Positions 55,490-64,000 of a stretch of 64,000 nucleotides of DNA are shown here, one piece after another. The stretch comes from Diospyros lotus. Taxonomy: Eukaryota > Streptophyta > Magnoliopsida > Ericales > Ebenaceae. Within the stretch, counting starts at the first letter, position 1, and the number at the start of each line of letters is the position of its first letter. The notes beneath the pieces were generated by a model. It was not told the origin of the DNA. It saw nothing but the letters and a program-made list of their open reading frames with translations, and made no database searches. Made by a program: the position numbers and the translations under genes. The DNA is taken from assembly GCF_014633365.1 (NCBI RefSeq), contig NC_068341.1:23728339-23792338 (forward strand). The letters are read 5' to 3'.

Positions 55490-57638
55490 TGTAACACGCA
55501 AGATTTTTGTAAGAGTGATCTTTTTTATAGAAGAATTCGATGGGTTCAGGATTCAAGAAGAAACATGTAGATTTCGGGCAAAATATATAATGTTTTCGGA
55601 GATTTCAGGCAAGAGTGTAATTTCTTAAAAACAATTGGAGGCCATTTCGGATTCAAGAATGGTACCCAAAAGTGTAAGGAGCATTGTAAGAATTCTTAGA
55701 AATAGAAGAATAGCATTTTAAGGGCCAAAAATGAGATTTTCAAAAGTTACAAAGGGTAAAAGTGCAATTTATGGAAACTGTGGGCCGAAATGATAAAAAC
55801 CAAAAGTTTAGTCATCATGAAGCTATCAAAATATTAGCAATAGGCCAACCCAAATGGCCAAGTGTCGCTCCAAGTGACACAATCTAATTGGCCACAAATT
55901 CTATAAAAAGCTTAAACCCAACCAAAGAAAATCATTAAAATTTGTGGCAAAGTTGGGCCGTGAGAGAGGATTGAGGGTGAGGAATCCATTCTTGAGAAAT
56001 AAGGAGAGATTCTACAAAAGAAACGAGGTAGATCGGTGAAGATTCGAAGGAATTACGAGCCTCGATGGGAAATTTGTTCATCACCAGAATCTGAGCCCGG
56101 ATTGTTGAAAAATAGCGAGATAAGTTTTGTTTAATTTTATAATCTTGTAGAGGGAAGAAAGAAGGAGGTATAGGAACAAACAGGGGTTGAATCGGAGTTA
56201 AAACGAAGGAGAAAAGCGTAAAAACTCGAGCTACAGCGCACCTGCGCCGGAGAAGACACGGCACTTGTAACACATGCGCACCTGCTGCTGCGAGTGGGGG
56301 CGCGTGAAGCCACTTTGGGAGGCGTGTGAGGACGTGTGCGGGACCCTCTTGACCTGGAATTTTGTATAGTGGTCCCTTTATTTATTCCCTGCAAGCCTAT
56401 GTAAAAATATTTAACTTTGGTTTTACGAAATCTAACGTTTTATTCAGAACAGCCTAACCGACGATCGTGAACAGTACCGGGTCAGGTAACTCTAGTGGGT
56501 GACTCCTCCTCTTTGAACTCTTGCATCTCTTACATGTTTTACTTTCATTTGGGTGGTTTGCATGTCATTTAATACTGTTGGTTCGCATTTTTATACACTT
56601 GGACATACATCACTACATTCATGGCCAGTGGCATTGAGATGGGTTGCATCATGTACGTGGTCTAGGACCACACCATCCCAAGTCAGGGAATGGCTATGGC
56701 TTTTTGATAACATGATGGCCCATGGGGGTGATTGCAACGCCCTGGTGTCACTACCATGTGGTTACTTCACGACATACTGCATAATGCATTTGCACGCATC
56801 ACTAATACTGAGTTATCCACTTAGATATCACTATCTAACTTGGGTGTTTCATACGCCTGGAACATTCCACGTTCCAGGTGCAGCAAGTGTTTTAGGTACT
56901 CATGAGCAAGCAAAGGCAAAGAGGAAATGGCTACCTAATATTTCTCTTATTTTGTTACGTTCAAATAAATCAAGTGGTTATAATCAAACTACTAAATGAC
57001 CATTTAAATCTACTACCAATTTTTATTCAAATGTCTTGTGAAACCAACTATTTATACGAAGATACTAAGAATTGAAGCGTGGTAAGCTTTCAAGAAAATT
57101 CGGGGGTATATCTATGTTCGTGTTCCAAAGAAAAACAATATACATAGAACCATTTGTATTAACTACCATTTTGGCCTTAATTTTTGGAAATTCATGTTTA
57201 GGACAATATCATGTATGTAATACCTCATTTATTCAAGTCCTTTAAAGAATATCCTTGAAATCACCACCTATGAAAGACTCATGGTTCATAAGGTTATACG
57301 TGGGACACTTACATGTCAACCACCTAATAAATAAGCACGTTCTCCCAGAAAGTAAACCTCTTTTTCGTGATGTCATTCTGACTATTTGAATACGTAAAAC
57401 ATGGAATCACCAGAAAGACCAAGACACAGGCTTTGATGTTTGCTTCTTGAGGGTTACAAGTTTATATCTCATATTTATTTAATACCTTCCTAACACGCTT
57501 CTCCAGACTTGAAATTTAAAGACATTTAAATACCTCAAGGAAATGGGGAGAAACGTTAATGAGTTAATTAATGTCTCATATATTTAAATTTTGATACCAG
57601 TGCATTAAAATGGATCCTGGGACTTACGGGGCATTACA
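55490..57638 (+). mobile_element. Gypsy 5' LTR (+)
   Basis: 2149 bp from TGTAACACGCAAG to ACTTACGGGGCATTACA, directly followed by a primer-binding site. TATA-like CTATAAAAAG is near 55901, CG-rich patch 56235-56345, twin hairpins 56821-56878. Left flank TTTCG; the right end of the whole element is not in the window or is lost. Confidence 0.88.
56821..56878 (+). other. Twin conserved hairpins in gypsy LTR, copy 3
   Basis: Hairpin 1 TTAGAT (56821-56826) with ATCTAA (56833-56838). Hairpin 2 CCTGGAAC (56856-56863) with GTTCCAGG (56871-56878), loop ATTCCAC. Confidence 0.75.
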
Positions 57639-57656
57639 GGTGGTATCAGAGCACGG
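57639..57656 (+). other. Primer-binding site of the gypsy element
   Basis: GGTGGTATCAGAGCACGG follows the LTR. TGGTATCAGAGC complements the 3' end of initiator Met-tRNA. Confidence 0.92.
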
Positions 57657-59362
57657 TTTTATGATCTAAGTTTTGATTTGGCTAAGTTTACTAACCTTGA
57701 GGATATTTTGGCTATGTAGTGGTTTTGATTTGAGTTTGGACTGACTAATTTTGAGGATATTCTAAGATGCTTGCAGGTACTTGGATCTTGTAGTTTTTGA
57801 ACAAATTGGTTCCGGTAAAGTTGATTAAATTTTTAGAACCAATAAAGACTAAGGAAATTTCTTGTTCATCTATTCCATTGCAAACCTTTGAAGTTATGGA
57901 ACTCTTTGTAACAAATGTTTTGCAAGCTTGTGGTGGATATGAAGTCTCAAGGATCATAGAAGCGATTGGAGGATGAACCCTATTATCAAACCTTATGGAA
58001 ATTTGGAGTTTAAGGAACTTAATATAAGGATTATATGCATGTATGCATGTGTTAAATAATCAATACAAATGGAGTAATAGGTTAAGGTGACTGTATGCGT
58101 AGATAATGATATTTATTTTTGGGCTCCTTGATGACAGAGCAGGTTAGGGATTTTTGATGTGATAACTAACTTTAAGGATATTTGATGGAAGGAATGAATC
58201 CAACTGGGATAGAGACCTAGAACCGGCGAGCCATCATGAGATGGTGGACTACATGTCTAGGTAGATGCTACATGTGCCCAGGAGATACAATAGGAGAGTT
58301 TTTGGACTTGGTCACCCCTATTCTGCAAACACTTCCACCCAACGTCACAGTCCCTTGCATAGTGGATTTACATATAGCTTATTTGATTTCCTTGTTAACA
58401 GTAGAATTGCAGGGAGTTGGGGATGAGCTGCACGTTCAGGGACCTTATGATGACCTCATGACTTTTACCACTCACCTATGTGAAATTGAAGGATTTATGG
58501 GCATAACATACATACTCCCAGGTGGGGTAGTGCCAGGGAAAGGACACGATGAACAAACCCTGATACCCCCACCAAGATCCGAAACCTAGGAGAATGATTT
58601 TAATTTTCAAGGATTACATACATATACAAATATGTGAGTTGGTAACAAAGTAGTAAGATGCACATGTACTAGTAGAGATAAAATGGTGGTATGTGATGGT
58701 TATGACATCTAGTTGATATTATTAACTTTAAAAGTATCTTGATGACAAGATGAATTGTATGGTTATTTTTTGGGATCCTAGAAGGTAATGTTTATTTGGT
58801 GATACTAATCTTTGAGGTTTTGATGACAGGATAGGATGCACGGTCATTTTGGAGATATAGGCAATTGTTAACAGAACCTGATAACTAGGTAGGATGAGGG
58901 TGGATGCAAGTAAGTATTTCTGTATGTTGGACCTAGCCGAAAATTTGGGTAACCCACTAAGATCTTTGGGGATATTTTTTTATAAGGATTGTTGGAAATC
59001 TCTTAATAATTATAGTGTGAAAACCAAATGATTTGAGGAATTGGGAGATAGTTTAGAAACTTGGATTTTGAAGATAATTTGATTTGTGGTCCAATAAGAA
59101 TTAACCAATGCCCTACAAGTATTTGAGAGATTTAGAATCTCGAGAATTTTGGACAATAAGTGCATAAGATGTCATCCTAACATTTATGTGGTGAAATAAG
59201 AAGCCAATATACATGTACACCTATGAGGATAAATAGTGATATGTGGCAATTGTGGGAAATATGAATAAGTGTTAGTAGGACCGGAAGAGTGAGTGGAATA
59301 AGATCTAGTACAGGTAAGTATTTTAATTGCTTGGAGAAAATGAACCCCCAGCTAAGATCTTT
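57657..59362 (+). other. Internal DNA of the gypsy element, no readable gag
   Basis: The longest frame (58236-58589, 117 codons) has no gag motif that I recognise. The stretch ends where a minus-strand LTR is inserted. It may be the leader of a non-autonomous copy. Confidence 0.45.
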
Positions 59363-61472
59363 TGTAACGCCCCGCTTTTCCAAATACACAACAGCATGGA
59401 ATATAAACAGACATTACCTATGGGCGTTATGGAAACCCTTACCAACGGAAGCTTTGGATCGAACCTAAAAGCTTAATCAAAGCTAAATAATGGGGGTTTC
59501 CACTCTATTTCCTTTATAAGTACAAGGAATGTTCACGACCTCCAATACTCCAAAAAGATAACATATCACTATAGGAACAATTGTAGGACACTCACACACA
59601 CCACTTACAACTTTGAGTATCCCAGCTGCTATTTACAATACATCATTCGAAAACTTCCAAAATCCAACAAACAATTCTTACCATGTTCATAGTACATAGT
59701 AACCCTGACTTACACTCTCAACAGCATAAAAAGTAAATCCAAGCCTTACGTAACCCTTTTTTATACAACTGCGATACATAAGTCTCAAAACAAAACCAAA
59801 GGTTACATAGGATCCATAGTACATGAAGTTAAACTAAACATCGGCCTCCTCCTCGTAGCCTTTTCTCCTGCTTGTCTCCGGGGTACCTGGCATGCTAATA
59901 TACTTGGGACATTGAATGTCCCAAGGGCATCAACCCAAGTTAGATATTGACATCTAAGTGAGTGTATCAAAGAAAGAAAGCATGCATGTAAATGAGTTAT
60001 GCAACTGATATGAAACCGCCCGTGTGGTAGTGACCCCGAGGTGTTGCAATCACCCTTGCTAATCTATCATGTTCTCACATCTCCATGAATTTTCACCAGT
60101 CTAACATGAGATCTTAACTTCAGCTAGCCACACACACCAACTGATGCATGATAAAGAAAGAGAAAATGCTTGGTTTAAAGGAAAGTCAAGCTTATGCAAG
60201 TAATCACCCTTACCTGTGTGAAGATAAAATGTTCGGTATGTAACATAAGGATGCAAGAAGCACTCACCTTGCTAGTTTGGATGCGTTAGGGTACTGTTCA
60301 CGTTTGGGAATGGTTTTCTCACTGTTTTGATGTTGTCTCACTCCTGTTACAGTGGTGGTCCAAATTTTCCGGCGAAGTATTTTTCCACCTCCTTTTTTTG
60401 TCAAAGTTTCTCTTCTCAAACTCACTTTCTTTTTCCTCTTGTTTAATGGTGAGAATGTCTCTTCTAAAGGCTTAATATTTATAGACATCCTTGGCCAATC
60501 CGGGTGTGCCATGTGTCGCTTGGATAAGTTAGGAAATCATTGCTTTTGTAGGATTGCGCCACGTGTCCCTAGAGATTTATGCCATTTCATACCCTTACGA
60601 CAAGTATCCATTGAGATATGTGCCATCACATGTTTAATTTGATTTTCAAGATTCCCTATCATTACATCCCACATGGAAAATTACATTTTCTACACTTCCT
60701 ATCATTACACTTTTAATTAACAACTACATCTCACATGGTTAATTGCATTTTCCACATTTCTCGTCATTACACATCAAATCCTATCTCCAAGTGGTCAATG
60801 AATACTTACCACGTGTCCTTAAGGAAAAGGTTTGGAGACTTTAGCAAACTTGAAGACTTAGTAAGCTTTTCCTTGGCCAATCACACAATGCCACCTCAGG
60901 GGGTCATTATGAGCCATCATGTGACCTTATCTTATCTTCCAAGTAGCCAATGGTTGATTGCCATGTGTCATTGAGGATAAGGTTTGAAGACTTTTGAAAG
61001 CTAAGTCTTGAATTTCAAAATGATCCAACGATGGCTTAAATGTTATTTGAGATCCGCAATCATGACTTAACTATATTGGAATAAGTTTGGAATCGGCAAT
61101 CATTACTCCCAAATGGTTAGTTAGCCTAGTTCATTATTCTAATGATCTAGCTACAGGTTTCAAGAACTACACCTTGGCCCAAACTTTTCAGGTAATTTGC
61201 ACTTAGGCCCTTGCAACTTAGTCCTCAGGCCATTTTTAATTGCACTTTTTGGTCCCCATAAAATGGATAAATTACACTAATACCCCGAGGTTTTTACATA
61301 AATTACACTTTTACCCAAACTTCAGTATTTACGATTTTGCCACTAGCTCAAAAACTAAACCTTTGTCTCAAGGCTTCTATAATCCCTTGAAAGGACCTAT
61401 TTCCTTCAGTATTAGAATCTAATAATCTCAGGTATTACATCATATTTGAGTTTAAAAATCCGGGATATTACA
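59363..61472 (-). mobile_element. Tekay-type gypsy 3' LTR (-)
   Basis: 2110 bp; minus start TGTAATATCCCGG, end AGCGGGGCGTTACA. A polypurine tract typical of Tekay chromoviruses abuts the start, so this is the 3' LTR of a minus element lying to the right. TATA (TCTATAAATATTAAG) is near 60480, twin hairpins 59903-59957. Confidence 0.9.
59903..59957 (-). other. Twin conserved hairpins in gypsy LTR, copy 4
   Basis: Minus strand: hairpin 1 TTAGAT/ATCTAA (59957-59952 and 59945-59940). Hairpin 2 CTTGGGAC/GTCCCAAG (59925-59918 and 59910-59903), loop ATTCAAT. Confidence 0.75.
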
Positions 61473-61511
61473 TCCTCCCCCCTTAAAAATAAATTTCGTC
61501 CTTGAAATTCC
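61473..61511 (-). other. Tekay polypurine tract and conserved upstream box
   Basis: On the minus strand CAAGGACGAAATTTATTTTT is followed by AAGGGGGGAGGA, directly before the LTR. This pair is the usual 3' signature of Tekay/Del elements. Confidence 0.88.
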
Positions 61512-62655
61512 ACATCATTCCTCAAGATTATGGTATCCCCAAAACATCTTCCTTAAGAGATATCATCTCACTCTTCAAGACTCACATCAGGATGGACAAT
61601 GTACCCAATTTGGTGCGTCTTATTTGACATAGTTGCCGCAACTTTGGGTCTTAGGCTCCTGAATTCGACTTAGAAATCAAAGTATTTCATAAAAACAATG
61701 ACATCAGGGTTTTTGACTCATTCCCAATTAACTCCCTTTATGAGTCTTATCATGGACACAACTATTTTGGAGAATCCCTTCCCGAATCTCTAACAATATA
61801 TTACCAATCTCAAAAAGTTTTCAACCATTTATAGACAGTTAAGGATCCTATCACAGTACTTCAGTCCTTTGGGACTTGGATTCTAGTCCAAACATAACAG
61901 CCACGATTCTGCCCAAACTTTGGCATCTGACCATCTCTGTAGTCCACTAAGTAGCTCTGACTCATGGGTCTCACACCCTTACCGCGAGCCAGCTTACAAG
62001 CTGCTTTGGTAATTAGTCACAAGCCCATCACTAGTTCTCTACCTTGGTTCTTAGGCTCAGATCTGCTGTTACAAGCCACACACCCATGGTGCTATTGTTA
62101 GGCTAGAGCCTCCTGCCCCGTCTCTGAGAGTTGTAATTGACCCAGCTCCTGTCACTTCTGATACTTCTTTCAGTACCAACCCAAATCTCCAAGTCATGGG
62201 TGACACAGCACTACTCATAATTTCCCTTCTACTTTGGAACCTATGCTCCCAAGTGTACCAGAGTGTATCTACTACCACATAATCCGATATACCAACAGGG
62301 CAAGATTTAAGACAATCAAACTAGAGCCAGCAGCCTATAACTATTGGGATGTACAACTGTCTACGTACAAAATCGAAGGTCAAGTTAGTAACCAGAATAA
62401 ATTTCTCCCCCAAAGGCCAAATCTAAGGATCACGCATCCCCATGCTCACTATTCTGGGAATCACCCTTCCCTAAGCAAGCCCATATCACAACACATGGCT
62501 TTATCGAGGAAACATACCACTCACAGTTACGACCTACCCTACCCACATATGCAACCACAGTTTCATCACCCTTTTCATGCACAAACTTTCGAATCCTAAA
62601 GCCCACACAAAATGCCATGTAGTAGTCACTCTCCTAGTACCGAAGTTTTTTCCTT
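61512..62655 (-). other. Non-coding internal DNA of the Tekay element
   Basis: Where RT, RNase H, integrase and chromodomain would be expected there are only short shadow frames, such as 62234-62599 and 62278-62069. Pol has been lost. Confidence 0.5.
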
Positions 62656-62860
62656 CAAATCATTGAGTTAGCCCCATGATCCCAAGCTTTCTTCCATTTT
62701 CTCTCACAAAGGAAAATACTTAACTTTTAAAAGTTCTTTAAATCATACCCACTCTATATTCAGCGTACCTTGCTTTTCGCAATTCGACAAAATTGCTTTC
62801 CACCAATAGCCCGCTTCGTCCAAAGCATAAATTGGAATAAATGATCTTTTCCTTTTCACT
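62656..62860 (-). pseudogene. gag: Gypsy gag capsid fragment
   Basis: Minus strand: ALDEAGYWWKAI (WW codons at 62800-62805), then TLNIEW, FKELLKVKYFP and EKMEESLGS, the conserved block of gypsy gag, with two stops. In the minus direction it comes after the zinc knuckles at 63472-63759, the reverse of the normal order. Confidence 0.75.
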
Positions 62861-63440
62861 CGGTTGCTACTTTCAATCTTATGTTGCTCCTATCATTGAA
62901 GGACTCACGGCTAACCTGTTTCTCATAACTTAGAAAAATTACCTACAGCGCCTTATAGGACAATCCTTAAGTATTGTTCGATTTCCCTGCAGGCTAAGTA
63001 ATTAAAAATACACTCGACCAATGCAATCATAAACCAATCCTACTATGATTTTCAACATCCAAGGTATCGAATCCATAAAATCATCCCGAATGGAAATACC
63101 ACATATCCTTGTAGTCCCACAACAACTACACCATGACAACCACAAAGGAATAATTAATCACCTTAGCTACTTAATCCATTATTGGACATTCCACTAATCC
63201 ACTATTGGACATTCCACTTATTGTCAAATTATAAGTTAACACACCATATCATCATTTTCTAGTAAGACTCATTAGCTCCAAGAACTTATCTTACTAGATT
63301 ACTAGGACATTTTCCTCATTCAAAAATGTAACAAATTTAAATTTCCTTTAGCTTCCTCAAACAATTAAATTTGTAAAGTTTGTTGCCCATCCATACCTTA
63401 AATACATAATTGCATAAATTTACTGACCATCCTTTGCTCG
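62861..63440 (-). other. Unclassified stretch between gag fragments
   Basis: AT-rich, with a repeated phrase CATTCCACTAATCCACTATTGGA near 63188-63215 broken by a 22-bp duplication of ATTGGACATTCCACT. No coding motif. Confidence 0.4.
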
Positions 63441-63766
63441 TTTGTTTTGATTGATTCTTTCCGCCCTCGTGGTAATCCCTAGAGAAATGGCCAATCTGCT
63501 AGCAACTAAAGCATATGAGCCCGCTTGGACAATACCGGGACAAATAACCTTTTTCCCTATAGGTGTAGCATTTTTAGCTTCTCTTTTCACAGGGTTTTTT
63601 GATATGAGACTTTCGACACCTGCGACAGTTACCTCTTAGCATGAAATCTTTTCCTCGTGCTCCCAAACTGTGTCCTTGGTTTCTTTCATTTGGCTTATTG
63701 AATTTCTTTTTCTGTGTGCAGTCCCTGGAGAAGTGGCCGATTTGATGGCATTTGAAGCACCTCGGT
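63441..63766 (-). pseudogene. gag: Gypsy gag nucleocapsid with three or four zinc knuckles
   Basis: Minus strand: an intact C-X2-C-X4-H-X4-C knuckle, CFKCHQIGHFSRDC (63718-63759), then degenerate copies at 63589-63627 (CRRC, His, Cys), 63529-63570 (second Cys and His changed to Tyr) and 63472-63513 (an in-frame stop and the last Cys changed). Three further stops or shifts break the frame. It is cut at 63766 by a plus-strand LTR. Confidence 0.8.
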
Positions 63767-64000
63767 TGTAATACCTGAGAAATTTGGGTTAATTAAAAAG
63801 AAGCAATTTATTAGAGAAATGGGATTTCAGAGAAAATTGGTATCTGAATAGCCCGAAAAATTAACCAAATCGACTACCGGGAGTGCCCTGGAGCCGAGAT
63901 GCCAAAGGAAAATGATGTGGCATTAACAAGCACCCCGAGATAGGATTTATGGTGCTGAAAAAAATTAGATCGGGAACAATTTTCGGTACAGCAAAAATGC
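63767..64000 (+). mobile_element. Gypsy LTR (+), start only
   Basis: TGTAATACCTGAGAAATTTG onward aligns base by base with the first 230 bp of the minus-strand solo LTR at 44007-46549, differing mostly by transitions. It is inserted in the gag remnant and continues beyond the window. Confidence 0.85.

Noticed and set aside
58236..58589. 117-codon ORF after the gypsy primer-binding site as gag
   Set aside because: I see no capsid or zinc-knuckle motif, and it starts far from the leader; left as unclassified.

Overview
The window is plant nuclear DNA, probably from a eudicot, and consists almost entirely of nested, decaying LTR retrotransposons. I see no host protein gene, no rRNA gene and no convincing tRNA gene. 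Evidence for a plant: Ty1/copia Sirevirus pol with repeated polypurine tracts, Tat-lineage and Tekay-like Ty3/gypsy parts with plant-type primer-binding sites, CACTA (En/Spm) subterminal repeats, and AT-rich DNA whose decay is mostly of the C-to-T/G-to-A kind. The species cannot be told from the sequence.

Layout. 1-5441 is the 3' part of a Sirevirus (+): broken integrase/RT/RNase H, an array of GTCGAC motifs with a TATA-like box and telo-box, an intact accessory ORF of 395 codons, four polypurine tracts and the 3' LTR. 5442-10333 is intergenic-like DNA with a CACTA end. 10334-12706 is a Tekay-type LTR, followed by a CACTA-like element (to 13683), unclassified DNA and a broken Sirevirus LTR (15443 to about 16620). 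18411-36078 is a Ty1/copia element on the minus strand, split by a Tat-type gypsy element (20855-29471) and by Sirevirus LTRs at 30312-31903 and 33285-34985; the Tat element itself holds an LTR fragment and a third Sirevirus LTR. 36085-48922 is a second Sirevirus (+), cut by solo LTRs at 36964-39726 (direct repeat GAATC), 39853-40838 (CAATG) and 43192-48375, the last holding another solo LTR (44007-46549). Its LTR lies between a polypurine tract and a primer-binding site, as when two tandem copies share one LTR. 49425-64000 is a chain of gypsy LTRs and gag remnants in both orientations.

Nothing here looks able to transpose on its own; the only long intact retroelement frame is the accessory ORF. 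The most interesting signals are non-coding. (1) Arrays of CG-centred motifs spaced 20-22, 31-33 or about 52 bp, close to multiples of the 10.5-bp helical repeat, lie upstream of TATA boxes in Sirevirus LTRs and recur, with an unrelated motif, in a gypsy LTR. (2) One such array lies inside the Sirevirus just before the accessory ORF, suggesting a second promoter. (3) A pair of hairpins with covarying stems recurs at the same place in four divergent gypsy LTRs, and single related hairpins occur in three more.

Boundaries were read by eye from TG...CA termini, target-site duplications, primer-binding sites and polypurine tracts. Lineage names are inferences from motifs, not from database searches.
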